In this document: one piece after another, positions 12,101 through 27,100 of the stretch
How positions within the stretch are numbered: position 1 is the first letter of the stretch
Layout of the letters: each line of letters begins with the position of its first letter
From: Bos javanicus
Lineage: Eukaryota > Chordata > Mammalia > Artiodactyla > Bovidae
Reading direction: 5' to 3'
Assembly (NCBI RefSeq): GCF_032452875.1
Contig: NC_083876.1
Location: forward strand, 22,108,001-22,172,000
DNA length: 64,000 nucleotides
Position numbers and translations under genes: made by a program
The notes under the pieces: generated by a model
What the model saw: the letters and a program-made list of their open reading frames with translations, nothing else
What the model was told of the DNA's origin: nothing
The model's database searches: none

Positions 12101-15100
12101 CATCACCAATAGATCTCAGCACTAATACTGACCCCAACTCCTCTTAGAACATAAGACATTTTGATGCAGCCACCTTAAATCAGCAGTTTTAACATATAAA
12201 AAACTTTACACAAACCATTAAACTTTTGTTAACAAGCAATATACACAACAGGCATTCTGGTTCTTATTAGAAAACATGGTACTTTTACATTTGACATATC
12301 CTGAGTCTCTTAACAGTAACACTGCTAACATTTTGAACCAGATGGTTGTTGTGGGGGACTGTGTCATAGGAGGTTTGGCAGCATCCCTGGCCTCTGTCCA
12401 CCAGATGTCAGTACCACTAACCCCACCCCTACCCCCCAGTTGTAACAACTAAAACTGTCTCTAGACATTGCCAAATGGCTCTGGGGCACAAATCTGCCCT
12501 CACTTAAGAACACTGGATATGTCTGTAACAACCCAGAGCTCCAAGACAGCCAGACAAAGAGAATGAAATTGTGAGTAAAAGCTACCATTCCTAAAGAAGT
12601 CTAAAAAATGATTAAATATCTACACATTCCATAGTTGGTTGAGGAAAATGGATCTTCTAAGAAGTACCACAGATCGGAAACTACCTCTAATTATCTTGGA
12701 GTAATTACTATTGATTCACTAGCCATCCAGAATGTAAAAGCATTGGATTTTAAAGCTTTATTAATAATCATTTTAAATAATCATTTAATAATTGATTATT
12801 ATTAATCTAATCATCTAATAATCATTTTAAATCCAGAGAATTAAACCAATGAAGAATTTTAATACCAGAATGCAAAATTTTATGAGTTGAAAACACACGT
12901 TATAGATGATTCTGCTGCTGCTGCTGCTGCTAAGTCGCTTAAGTCGTGTCCGACTCTGTGAGACCCCATAGACAGCAGCCACTAGGCTCCTCTGTCCCTG
13001 AGATTCTCCAGGCAAGAACAGTAGAGTGGGTTGCCAATCCCTTCTCCAATGCATGCATGCATGCTAAGTTGTTTCAGTCGTGTTGGACTCTGTGCGACGC
13101 TATGGACAGCAGCCCACCAGGCTCCTCTGTCCACGGGATTCTCCAGGCCAGAATACTGGAGTGGGCTGCCATTTCCTTCCCCAGTAGATGATTCTAGTAA
13201 TATATTAATTTAAAGCCCCAGCCCTGAGGTCCTGTGTACTAGGTCCCTGAAGCTGAGGAAAGGCCACCTTCTGCTGGTAGTTGTACAACAGAAAAAGGGA
13301 CAACAGAACACAGAACAGTGGCTTTCAGGCTTATGTTCCCTCAAATAGACTTGCCAGGTGTGACTTCTGCACCGAGACAGATTGACCATGAAGCCAATAA
13401 GCTTAAGCTTCTGGGGACCTCATGTGCATGGCCCATTTTTAACTTATAAAAAATTCGTGTGTTTTTTTTTTTAAGGAGGGCCTCAAAATTAAGCTTCAAA
13501 CCCCAAATATCTGGATCCCCCTCCGCAAAATATCTGGATCCTCCTCTGTAAAATATCTGGATCCCCCTCTGCTTGTGACCACTTGTAATTTGAATCAAAG
13601 GCAGTTTGCTGCCTAATATCCCAAGTGCTTTCCTTCTTTCTCACTCCAAACAAATTTTAATTTGTACTATGCTCAATTTCTCCTGTGAAAAATAAAATAT
13701 ATACCATTGAAGAAACATATACCATTGACTATAGGTAAAATAAGTTGCTCTTATCAACACCTTCTATCTTTTTGTCCATATAGGTTTTATGGCAATGGTC
13801 ACATTATTGTTTAAAAAAGAAAAGTTTACCTGTCTGGGTACATTACAACTGGAAGGCGGAGGAATGAGTCCTAATTGATGAAAAATATTTAGACCAAATG
13901 TATAAACACATCCATCTTCAGTTAATACAACAGTATGATCCTTAGCAGCCGCTACTTGAGAACAATTATGACCACTCAGTCCTTCCACAAGCCTAGGGAC
14001 CTACAAAATAAAATTAACTTTGAAATATTACATTAACCATTTATATAAAATATACAAATAGAATCTGAGGATATTATATCCCAAATGACATGACTGCTAT
14101 ATGGCTGAAGGAGGGGGATAAATTTAATAGGACATGGGCATTGCTTTATAAATAAAATACAAAATCCCAGTAAGACATTTTAATAAAACAACTGGATTCG
14201 ATAAATGATTTTGAGCCCTTATCATACATCGTACACCAAGTGCAAATTTGTTTGGTCTGAACAAAGGGTGTTCTTTAACCAAAGTATTCACTGGTGGAGT
14301 GAAGCAATAAATGAAAATACAGGAATCAACACAGCCCTTCAATGAAAACCAAACAATATTATATTCCTTTAAAGTCATCTCTTCTGGGTTCAAATCTTAA
14401 TCCAGCCATTTACCAGGTGCTGCTGCTACTGCTAAGTCACTTCAGTCATATCTGACTCTGTGCGACCCCATAGACGGAAGCCCAGCAAGCTCCTCTGTCC
14501 CTGGGATTCTCCAGGCAAGAACACTGGAGTGGCTTGCCATTTCCTTCTCCAATGCATGAAAGTGAAAAGTGAAAGTGAAGTCGCTCAGTCGTGTCCGACT
14601 CTTAGCGACCCCATGGACTGCAGCCTACCAGGCTCCTCTGTCCGTGGGATTTTCCAGGCAAGAAAAAGTACTGGAGTGGGGTGCCATTGCCTTCTCTGCA
14701 TTTACCAGCTATTTGATATCAAAGGAATCTCTTAACTTCTCTCATTTTCTTCATCTGAATGCAAAATAATAATAGTATTTTGGATGATAATAAGATCAAT
14801 ATAAGGAGTAAATGAGTTGGTAAGTGCAAAACAACCATCTCTGGCTCAGAGTAAACAACTGATAAATGAGTACTATTATTACTATTGTCATTATGTATAA
14901 AATGAGGATAATAAGGCTATAACTTCACAAGGCTGTTTAAGGCTTAAATCAAGGTAACAATACTAAATGGAAAGCATAAACAATGCCTAGCACATAATAT
15001 ACCCTTCAAATAATAGAAGCAATTATTATAGCTCTCTCTCCTTTTTAAAGACCTCTTAATCGATGAATATGCCAGCCGTCCCCTCAAAAAAAAAATTACT

Positions 15101-18100
15101 TAAAAATAAACTAGTAAGGTATTTTCCTGAATGTAATGATTATTAGGTTTTCCCAATTAGCACTAAGTTTCAGTAGCTGACTCAATTTTGTGATTATATA
15201 ATGAAAATATTGGCTCAATTTTTAGACCACAAATACCTTAATGAGAAGTTAAAAATGAATAAATCCTGGACTACAACAGGAAAAATGTTTTACAATTAGT
15301 AAACTACTTTTAAAACTTCAACTATGGAAATATTTTAAAGCTTATTTATATACTATATCTCCCGACTCAATACTTCCTATAAGAAAAAATTTTTTGATGC
15401 TTTAGAATTTTACATATTTATTTTAAATAAATATCTTTATTTTAAACACAATATACCAGGAAAGTAACTGATCTTTTAAAATCAATTATCAGTTGGTATA
15501 CTATTTTCTCCTTTCAGTTAGTTAAAAAAAAAAAATTTAGTTAAGTGAAGCTTCCAATCTATCAAATTTTACCAAAGTTACCTAAACTGTATAGAGACAT
15601 TTCAATTACCAAGCATGTCTGCTCATCTCCATGGCCCAATCGTCCTCCAGGACCATGACCACAGGTGTAAACCTGCCCTTTCTGAGACAGAAACACTGAG
15701 TGAAATTTACAAAGCACCACCTACAGGAAAACAAGAGAATATTATTAAATGTCTCTGTATAAAATATCCTTTATTTTATAAAAAGAAATAACAGAATATT
15801 ACTAATTGTTTAAGCTAGATAATGGGTACATCAGAATTCATTATACTATTATCTCTACTCCGTACATGTTTAAAATTTTCTGAAATAAAAATTTAAAATA
15901 TATACTGGTCTATATTAAAACTATGTCTAAAAACACCGAAAGATGGGAAAAAAAATAAATTTAGAAGGAATTAAGCACGTGTAACCAAGAAGAGACTAAA
16001 CAAAGGAAAATACAAAAAGTAACCAATTGTTTTCCAATTTCATAAAATCCCACACAACAAGAAGTGAACAGAATTAAATATGAAGTATAAAGATTACCAA
16101 ATATTGATACACTACTAAAGAAAATAGTAGAAATGCTGTAAGAATATTTTTTCAATATCACCTATATGGAGGCAGTGGTGGGTAAACAGTATGTCCTTTT
16201 CATATCTCTGAAATGTTTAATATATCTTTAATATCATTACAAGGCTTTAAATAATTTATACTGATTTTCAAGCTTTTTTCAAGGCATCATCAGTACACTC
16301 ATTTTACCTAAATACTATTTAAAAATCCTTTTATCTTTAAAAAATTTGCATTTGTGTTTCTTATGCTATCCATAAATATTTCTAACTTAGGACATTAAAA
16401 AAGGATTAAGAAATTTAAAAATCCTAGAATTGTTTATAAGAATATTATAAGCTGAACTGCAAGTGCTATTTACACATATCCTTAACCACTTGGCAAGTTC
16501 TGTAAATACTTTTTTATAGAACGTGTTTTTTACAGAAGAAAGTTTATCAAAGACTCTGGGTCTTTGATTAAAGCAAAAAAGTCATTTATTTAGCTGTACC
16601 ACAAACATCTAGAAGGTCTAAAAATAAAAAACTGTATTCAAATTTGTAATACAAAATTAAAATCTGTAAAGGAAATATTATTTTATGAAAATTGTATTCA
16701 AATTTGTAATACAAAGTTAAAATCTGTAAAGGAAATATTATTTTATGAAACTAGAATACATTTTGTTCAATCCTATATTCAACATTAGAGCGCCTCTATA
16801 ATTTCCAACTTCAGCTTCCTTGGTGGCTCAGTGGCAAAGAATCTGCCTGCCAATGCAGGGTTCAATCCCTGGGTAAGAAAGTACCCCTGGAGAAGGAAAT
16901 GGCAACCCACTCCAATACTCTTGTATGGCAAATCCCATGGACAGAGAGGAACCTGGCGGGCTACGGTTGACAGGGTCTCAAAAGAGTCACACACAGCTTA
17001 ACAACTAACAACAACATCAAACAACCAACGCCAGAGTATAAGACCTTCAACTTTAAAACCTTTGAATTTTTTAAAGAGGCAACTGATCATGGATTTTCAC
17101 CTTAATTATCAGGAATATATTATGCTAATAACAATAATCTCTGTCCACAGCAGTCAATTCATCTGGTACAACAGAATCAGCTATTTTTCAGTGAGTAATG
17201 GAGCTCTCTACATAACCAGGCACTCAGTAAATAGTGCCAAACACTTGTTTCCTTTTTTCTTACTAATTTACACTACTTTCCTCTCAAACCTATCCACAGT
17301 GTTTGTGTTTCAACCCTTATTTTGTGGTTAAAACAAAAAAATCCTTACGTCCTTAATTTCTTCACAAAATACTTAAGTGTCCTCGTCTTAACTGAAATAT
17401 AGCTTTGTCTTCATGTACACTGTTTCACCCTTAACCCTACCAAGTGAAATATGCTCAATTCTTCTATATTCTTCTATGTATTTTAGAATCAGAAGGTACA
17501 GTCAACCAGCCCATTTCCTGATACCTCCGTGACTCCTGCACATTTGTGTAAAAATCTCTGCTCCTGAAAAATCTTACCTCACCAAATCTGACTGTATCTT
17601 GTACCAAGTCAGAAACGGAAAACAGGAGCCTTTCTAAGTGCCTCAACTCTGATCAATCATTCGTGGCTGCTGACAGGTGAATTCTGAGGACTTGTCCCAA
17701 TTTACTTTAAAACAGAGAGGTGGGGAAGAAGAGAGTGGGACTGAAGGAGGAGGGGAGAGGAAGTGTGCGCTGTGATTGATCAGCTGCTGCTGCTAAGTCG
17801 CTTCAGTCGTGTCCGACTCTGTGTGACCCCATAGATGGCAGCCCACCAGGCTCCCCCGTCCCTGGGATTCTCCAGGCAAGAACACTGGAGTGGGTTGCCA
17901 TTTCCTTCTCCAATGCATGAAAGTGAAAAGTGAAAGTGAAGTCGCTCAGTCGTATCTGACTCTTAGCAACCCCATGGACTGCAGCCTACCAGGCTCCTCC
18001 GTCCATAGTATCTTCCAGGCAAGAGTACTGGAGTGCGGTGCCAGATCAGCAGTGTCTACCAAAAGCTTTCAAGTAGGTGAGAAAGAACAGCCAGCCCTGC

Positions 18101-21100
18101 TCTAACAGTTTCCCTCACATTCTCTAGAGACTCTGACCCCAGGCTTAAGACTCTGGTCTGTCCCAAGTCCTTTCAGCATCCTCAATTCCTTCCAAGTCTT
18201 TGTATTAATAGATGGCTAGCCAGAATCAGGACACCTGATCTGAAGAATTGAGCATATTCCACTTTGTAGGGTTAAAGGATGAAACAGTATATACAAAGAC
18301 ACAGCTCATTTCAGTTAAGACAAGGACACTGAGTACTTTGTGAAGAAATTAAGGATGTAAAGGATTTTTTTTTAACCACAAAATAAGGGTTGAAATACAA
18401 ACACTGGATAGGTTTGAGAGGAAGGAAGGTGGTATTTGGCACTATTTACTGAGTGCCTGGTTATGTAGACAGCCCCATTACCCCTGATGCCTCCATTGCT
18501 CCTTCACATTTGCATAAAAATCTCTGCTCCTGAAAAACCTCCCCTCACCCAATCTGACTGTATCTTGTACCAAGTCAGAAAAGGAAAACAGGTGCCTTTC
18601 TAAGCTTTCAGGACACCACTCTACTCTCTACTTCTTTCGTCACTCTTTATTCTCATGTGGGCTCCTATTCTTGCCCTCTCAAATTTTAATATTCTCTTGG
18701 GTTTAACTCTATTACGTTTTTTAAATTGCTAATCGTGATACATTAGTGACTTCTGGTGTGAAAAACAGTGTCCTGCTGCTGCTGCTGCTGCTAAGTCACT
18801 TCAGTCATGTCCAACTCTGTGAAACCCCATAGACGGTAGCCCACCAGGCTCCCCTGTTCCTGAGACCCTAAATATGGTGGCTATATAATTTATCATCCAA
18901 ATAATTGGGGGAATAAAAGGGGATGACAGTTATGATTACATCAGGGGAAAAAATGAAGAAAAGGACTCAGCAGACATATTCTGAGGTGTAATTTTCGGAT
19001 TTAGAAAATGAGATTTATAGCTTTAAAAATTATTAAGTAGAGGTTGTTTAGTGGCAAAATTAACACTTTAGTTAAACTTAAAAACTTTGAAGACTATCCA
19101 GAGTGCAACAGAAATGAAGCTCAAGAGGAAGAAACATTGAGGCTAGATATGCATTATACACACAGAGACACACACACACAGAGCGTTATAGAAAAAGATG
19201 AGTGGGTCAATAGTACCAAAATCCACTGAAGAGGGAGACAGCCAGGATTATGACATAAGGACAAAGGCAAAACCTTTACAATTATCAATTAAAATTTTAC
19301 AGTTACTTATATTTAACAACTCAGGTTCACTTACCTAAAACTAATAACAAATTGAGTTTCAACAACAAATTCACTTGAGAAACAATTTGAAGAACTTTAA
19401 ATGGAAAAAAAAGCTAGAAAATCCAACAGAAGTTCTACCTTTAAAAAACTACTATCTGTATGCTACTGCTGCTGCTAAGTCGCCTCAGTCGTGTCCGACT
19501 CTGTGCGACCCCATAGACGGCAGCCCACCAGGCTCCTCCGTCCCTGGGACTCTCCAGGCAAGAACACTGGAATGGGTTGCCATTTCCTTCTCCAACTATC
19601 TGTAAAATGCCTTCTAACTTTTAATGCCCCTTATACAAACGTGAATGTGTTAGTCATTCAGTCGTGTCTGACTCCTTGCGACCCCATGGACTGTAGCCCA
19701 CCAGGCACCTCTGTCCATGGAATACTCCAGGCAAGAATACCGCACAAACATCTCATTGTTTTATGATACTTTACACAGTCTAACTATGATTAACAAAATC
19801 TTAAAAGAATTAGTAAATACCTGCTTGATATAAATCCCACTCCTGGAGAACAGATCCACCAACTCTGGATGATGTTTGCTATTCTGGCTTCCATGACCCA
19901 GGGTGAAATTTGTATTATCTCCCCAAGTGTAGACATCTGTAGGATCTAAAATGAAAATGAGTTTTTATATTCTATCACATTTCAAACAAGTATCAGTGTG
20001 TTTAATACTGAACAAATCAATTTACTTCAAATATGACTCTTTACCAAAACCAAACTACCGTATTTAGAAAGATACTACTAAAATTTTCTTTTAAATTATC
20101 CATCTATTAATTTATTATAACACTCTAGAAACAGAAATCAGAAGATCCAAATCAGCACAGGCCTGTCTCAACGAAGGCAATTTAACATGTTGAACCCTTG
20201 TTTCTTTAGCAGCTAAGGTTTAACTGCCAAATGAGTAAAATATCACCTGCCATATTCACTTAGCTCTCAGGAAAATATTACAGATAACTATTTAAATGTA
20301 GAATATCATTAAAACGTTTCATATATACAGGTTCTAAATGAAGCACATGGTATTATTTTCTATTATTACGTAAGGATTATTTTCCAGTACTTTGCTCTTG
20401 ATAGATGCAAAATCACACTAGGGATTAGGGCAACAAAAATGAAAATGGGATAAAAATCACAGCTAATTATGATATAAATCTTCATTTTTATTTTGGAATG
20501 CTTATCAAGTTCTTGAATAGAATAATAATTGTAACTTGCAATATAGTGTCCAAGACAGAAATAAAATGAAGAACATGTCCTTACCTAGATTGCTCATTAG
20601 TTAAAATGCAAATTAACTAGTGCCCCCATTTACATCTCTTCTTCTTTTCAATCAATTTACATTCACAAAGCTCACAGGGCACAAAAATTGAAAAGATAAG
20701 TGCCATTACAAGAATGAGCATGTGGATAGAAGAATCACTTCCTTTCCCTTCGACCTTAAATGCTGTCCTTTCTCAATGGACATCAATCACTTTACAGTAG
20801 CTATAATTCTAGCTGCCTTTATTTGTTGTTCAATCACAATCATGACTGACTTCTTTGTGACCCCACGGACTGCAGCACACCAGGCTTCCCTGTCCTTCTC
20901 TAGCTCCTGAAGCTTGCTCAAACTCATGTCCATCAAGTCGGTGACGCCATCCAACCATCTCATTCTCTGTCGTCCCCTTCTCCTCACGCCTTCAATCTTT
21001 CCCAGTAGCAAAGTCTTTTCTAATGAGTCAGTCAGCTCCTTGCATAAGGAAGCCAAAAGTTCTGGAACTTCAGTTTCAGCATCAGTCCTTCCAATGAATA

Positions 21101-24100
21101 TTCAGGACTGATTTCCTTTAGGATGGACTGGTTGGATCTCCTTGCAGTCCAAGGGAATCTCAAGGGTCTTCTCCAACACCACAGTTCAAAAGCATCAATT
21201 CTTCAGCACTCAGCTTTCTTTATAGTCCAACTCTCACATCTATACATGACTACTGGAAAAACTACAGCACTGACTGTACAGACCTTTGCTGACAAAGTAA
21301 TGTCTCTGCTTTTTAATACACTGTCTAGGTTGGTTATAGCTTTTCTTCCAAGGAGCAAGCGTCTTTTCATTTCATGGCTGCAGTCACCATCTGCAGTGAT
21401 TTTGGAGGCTGAGAAAATAAAGTCTGTCACTGTTTCCATGGTTTCCCCATTTTTTTGCCATGAAGTGATGGGACCGGATGTAATGATCTTAGCTTTGTGA
21501 ATGTTGAGTTTTAAGCCAACGTTTTCACTCTCCTCTTTCACTTTCATCAAGAGGCTCTTTAGTTCTTCTTCACTTTCTGCCCTAAGGGTGGTGTCATCTG
21601 CGTATCTGAGGTTATTGTTATTTCTCTCTGCAATCTTGATTCCAACTTGTGCTTCATCCAGCCTGGTATTTCACATGATATACTCTGCACAGAAGTTAAA
21701 TAAGCAAGGCGACACTATACAGCCTTGATGTGCTCCTTTCCCAATTTGGAACCAGTTCATTGTTCCATGTCCAGCTTTTACTGTTGCTTCTTGACCTGCA
21801 TACAGGTTTCTCAGGAGGCAGGCAACATGGTCTGGTATTCCGATCTCTTTCAGAATTTTCCAGTTTGTTGTCATTCACATAGTCAAAAGCTTTAGTGTAG
21901 TCAATGAAGCAGAAGTAGATGTTCTTCTGGAACTGTCTTTTCTATGATTCAATGGATGTTGGCAATTTGATCTCTGGTTCCTCTGCCTTTTCTAAATTTA
22001 GCTTGAACATCTGGAAGTTCACATACTGTTGAAGTCTAACTTGGAGAATTTTGAGCATTACTTTGCTAGTATGTTAGATGAGTGCAATTGTGCAGTAGTT
22101 TGCACATTCTTTGGCATTGCCTTTCTTTGGGACTGCAATGAAAACTGACCTTTTCCAGTCCTGTGGCCACTGCTGAGTTTTCCAAATTTGCTTCAGGGCA
22201 GCAGTTTAACAGCATCATCTTTTAAAATTTGAAGTAGCTCAGCTGGAATTCCATCACCTCCACTAGGCTTTGTTTGTAGTGATGCTTCCTAAGGCCCACT
22301 TGACTCTGCATTCCAAGATGTCTAGCTCTAGGTGAGTGATCATACCATCGTGATTATCTGGATCATGAAGATCTTTTTGTATAGTTCATCTGTGTATTCT
22401 TGACACCTCTTCTTAATATCTTCTGCTTCTGTTAAGTCCATACCATTTCTGTCCTTTATTGTGCCCATCTTTGCATGAAATGTTCCCTTGGTATCTCTAA
22501 TTTTCTTGAAGAGATTTCTAGTCTTTCCCATTCTATTGTTTTCCTCTATTTCTTTGCATTGATCGCTGAGGAAGGCTTTCCTATCTCTCCTTGCTATCCT
22601 TTGTAACTCTGCATTTAGATGGGTATCTCTTTCCTTTTTTCCTTTGACTTTCGCTTCTCTTCTTTTCTCAGCTATTTGTAAGGCCTCCTCAGACAACCAT
22701 TTTGCCTTTTTGCATTTCTTTTTCTTGGGGATGGTTTTGATCACCGCCTCTTGTACAATGTTACAAACCTCCGTCCACAGTTTTTCAGGCACTCTGTCTG
22801 TCAGATCTAATTCCTTGAATCTATTTGTCACTTCCACTGTGTAATTATAAGGGGTTTGACTTAGGTGATACCTGAATGACTTAGTGGTTTTCCCTACTTT
22901 CTTCAAGGCTGTGTTTTCACTCTTATACACATAAATTAGATTGAAATTAAAAAGTATAAAATAAACCTAAGTGTTCTGAAAGAAAATCAAAGTTATCAAC
23001 CTATATATATTAGAGTAAAAGTCTTTGCAGATATCCACACAAAAATTTTCTCAGGTATTTTTATAACAATAAAATTTCTTTAAAATTTTCAAAACTTTAC
23101 TTTAATGGAATATATTTATGGAATTTTCTTACCAGTATTTTTGAATACTACATGAGTTGGTCTATCCTTCATTACAAGATCCAAAGCTGACAAGCCTTCT
23201 TTATCTTGAATATACAGATTAACACCATGCTAAAAAAGGAAAAAATGTGCATATAGATATAGACATACATGCATATATTTTTAACTATTTATCTATAATC
23301 AGTAACATTTATATTTATCAAGTTAGATGATCAAACTATAAAGAACATTAAAAATAAACACCTAATAACAATTATCTCCTATGCTCATAAACATTTATTT
23401 CTCACACAGAAGAAAACTAAGACAAATCAAATATCCAATTCTTGGTAGAATAAAGAAGAACCATAAAATGTAAAGAAGCAACATTTAAAACAAAAATGAA
23501 ACAAAAATCTAAATGAACTAGATATGAAAGTTTTCCATGGTAACACAGGTCAGTTACCTAGAGGGCCCAACTCTGAGAGTGTGTGTGTATGTACATACAC
23601 ATTTTTTTTTTTGGTATTTAAAGAACCAAATTCCACATCCAGATAAGGGGTGTAAAGACTTCTACACGATGGCAAACAACAGTTTTTACTTTTTCTATGT
23701 TTTTCAAACTTACTGTATATAATGTGATCACCTATGCTCCATCTTTTTGACTTAAATTCTGTTATATCTACTATTGACATGAAGACAATCATATTTTTTA
23801 TTTCTATTTGTGTGATTTATATCTTTCCACTTAAACTTTTCTACGTGCAATTTCAGAGCATTGTCTCATCACTTACAGTTAGACTGTGTCTTAAGTCACT
23901 GCTGAGGGCACAGGTTCAATCCCTGGTTGGGGAACTAAGATCCCATAAGATGTGTGGTGTGGCCACAAATAAATGTGACAGTGTGCGTTTGTGTGTTTTA
24001 AGGATGAATTTAATCTATAGTTTTATATCTCCAGAATTTAAACATGAAATAGAACATTTTCCATCCCATTTATTTAAGGCAGTTAGTATACCCTATCCTT

Positions 24101-27100
24101 AGTACATACTTACTGTCTTTTAAAATATAATGGGAGGAGAGGAGAAAGTGCAATGTTCAATTCATATTACTATTACATTACAGCTTTTTAAATGCAAAAT
24201 GTACTCCTTTTCAAAAATAACAGTATTTGTTGACAGTTTAATAGGGCATTCAACAATTATTTTTTAATCTAAGTTTCTTTTTGTTAAGACTTATTACTTA
24301 TTTGGGGCTGTGCTAGGTCTTCGCTGCTGTGCTCAGGCTTTCTCTAGTCGCAGGGAGCAGGGGCTACTCTCTGTCGTGGTGCATGTGCTTCTCACTGTGG
24401 CGGCTTCTCCTGTTGCCCAGCAGGGACTCTAGGTGCATGGCCTTCAGCAGTTGCGGCTGGCAGGCTCAGTAGTACTGGTGCATGACTTAGTCGCTCCGTG
24501 GCACATGGGATATTCTCAGAGCAGGGATCATACCCATGACCTCTGCACTGGAGGGTGGATTCTTAATCACTTAACACAGGGAAGCCCTCAACAACTATTT
24601 TGACTGATGTGAGTAATCCCTGCCTATCCACACACACTGGAGTTATAGGTTGAGATGGAACCGTGAAATTTTTAAACTTTAACCATAATATGTTGGAACA
24701 CTGTTTTGGGTTACTTAAGAAAGGGACACTCCTCTTATCTTGTAACAATGAATTTTAATAAACTAGAATCGATTCTTTACCACGGAGCCACCAGGGAAAC
24801 CCAGTCCATAGCATTGCAAAAGAGATGGACATGATTTAGCAAGTAAATAGCAATACCAATTCTAACTTCATTGTGTTCCAGACAGTAATGACAACTGATT
24901 TCACAAGGATTGTCAATGAACAAAAACTACTCAAGATAGTGAGCTAACAAATAAAACAAAATTCAGAAGTGATCTTTTAATAAGATCTTAATAAATTTAA
25001 AAATGTATGTTGCCTATTTTCTAAGTTAGATATAATAAATCCACATAGAAAGACCTAATTTTGACTTTTATAAGAGTAAAAAGGGCTGATTCCAGGGCAG
25101 TGTTCCAAGTTACGAATTTGACAAATAGGATCCCAGAAACTTAGATCCCTGCAGATTTTACTTTACCAGTTTTATGAATTCATCCTAAACTGTACTGGAC
25201 CCTATGTGCATCTTCTTAAGTAGCGCCAACTGCATAAAGGACTAGGAACTTTTTTTTACCTTTGGAGTTCCCTAGATATGGTGGTCTCTGATACTTTTTA
25301 ATATGCTTACTTTAAACTCTAAAGGTAAAGGACCAGTGTGTAGTCTATCTCATTTATTTAAAGATCAACTCTTTACATATCCCCCAAAGAGGAGATAAAT
25401 TCACCAGCTTACTAAACAGCATCTAAGCATAATGAAAAAAAAAAAGCAAAAAAGGATTCTTTTTTTTTTCATTACAATATGTCTAGCACTGAGATCACTG
25501 CCTAACACACATCAGGCACTAAAGAAAAATTTCTGTTCCAAATACTTTACAAATAGGTTATCATTTAGTCCACATACGCTTATGATTCAGCTAGTTCTTC
25601 CATAAGAAGTTTCTGCTGAGGTTTTTCATCTTTGGCAACTGGGAACTGACAGCATGGGTGTATATTTATTGTACAATTTTAGCACTTAATTTTACAATTT
25701 CATACTATAAAGTTTTTATCAAATGTAATTCATTTAAAATGTGCTTTTCTGTATAGTCTCTTCCTGCTCATCCATAACACCTTAAATGCTAGAGTTGCCA
25801 GCAGAAGCGAAATTGACAACAAACAACTCTATCATTGCAGCCCTTCCAATTAAAGAAGAGTTAAAAGGGGAAAGGAAAGAAGTCTGGACCAAACAAATGC
25901 AGATGGATTACAGCAACATGGAAGAAAGACGTTTCTATGGGATATTTTATCAGTGGGAAGCATCCACGTTGGATGTCTATCACTGATCAGAAGGACGCTT
26001 GATGAAAATCAGACAGTCAAGCCAAGAGCAAGGTGGCCCAAGGCACAATGTCCTGGCCTCTCCTGGCCAAGGCAGCAAGGATGACAGAGGATTTCTAAAG
26101 GTAAATGAAAGCCAAAGGGAGGGAAGGTCCAAAATTCATACCAGAACCTATTTCAAACTGAAGACCCAAATCCTCACACCTGAATGGCAAACCCTAGCAC
26201 AGCAGAAACCCGAAGGCCATTCTCAGGCTTGAAAGGGTCGGTGGTCACCCAGTTTCCAGCAGAAACTACAGGGAGAGGCCAAAGCAGAGCTGACAGATGC
26301 TATAACTCTTACTAACCTAACTCTTCCTATACAAGAGGTTATAATAAGGGAACTAAACTGATATACAAAGGTTTTAGATATAATAGGAATTAATAGTACT
26401 ATTAATACTTAAGAAAAGTTTTTCTTCCTTGAAACTCACTGGGGAAAAAAAAGTGAGGATGGTACTATCATTATCCTTTTTTTTATAGTTGAAACTGAGG
26501 TTCAAGATTCAGTAACTCATCCAAGATGACTTGGTAAGTGGTAGACCTAGATAGTTTAGCTCCAAAAAGGACATTTTGCTATTAATATATACTGAAAATA
26601 ATTTTCATCAGTAAATGTTACTACCTAAAGACCACTATGCAAACAATTGTTTTGAAGTCAAAAATAGAATATAAGGTCCCTAATGTCTTACAATGTGACC
26701 ACAAGTTCCTTGAGGACAGGAACTTTGTTCTGCTTTGTTCTTCTCTGGTCCTCCACAAACATGACTGAATGCCGGTACAAAAACAAACTGTGTTATGTAA
26801 AGTTTAAAAAAAAAAAAAACTGTGCAATTTAAAACTCATGATTTCTGACAGTTTTTAACTTGCATTTACTAATGAAATGATACCGGGGTATATCTCAAAA
26901 CATTATTTGTCTAACCAGTACAACAAGCCTAGATTTAATCTACTTCATGGGAAATTTAAAATAAACTGATTCTGGGAAATCCCAAGGACAGAGGAGCCTG
27001 GCGGGCTACAGTCCATGGAATTGCAGAGTCGGACACTACTGAGCGACTAACACTTTCTGGGCTTCCCAGGTGGTGCTAGTGGTAAAGAACCCACCTGCCA

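Larger units (their letters stand above)
11965..13829 (-). other. IBTK intron 6
   Basis: Contains a Bov-A2 (12914-13184), a 3-copy minisatellite (13502-13573) and an AT-rich inverted-repeat stretch (12750-12830). 12060-12700 is unrecognised unique sequence, partly GC-richer around 12340-12440. Confidence 0.85.
14001..15609 (-). other. IBTK intron 5
   Basis: Contains a MIR split by a Bov-A2 (14385-14890) and a second MIR-like fragment near 14895-15030. 15031-15609 is AT-rich and unrecognised. Confidence 0.85.
15721..19820 (-). other. IBTK intron 4
   Basis: Contains a 60-bp tandem duplication (16631-16750), a Bov-tA (16812-17010), a compound direct/inverted duplication (17196-18604), several Bov-A copies and a short CA run near 19160. 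15721-16630 and 18870-19440 are otherwise unrecognised AT-rich sequence. Confidence 0.85.

Noticed and set aside
16816..16890. tRNA-like sequences with B-box-type GGTTCAATCCC at this and other SINE heads
   Set aside because: They are the tRNA-derived heads of Bov-tA and CHR SINEs. They lack a cloverleaf and are not tRNA genes.
20722..22940. Multiple frames resembling reverse transcriptase, considered as a host gene or bacterial-type RT system
   Set aside because: They are pieces of a BovB LINE with frame breaks and the standard BovB 3' end.
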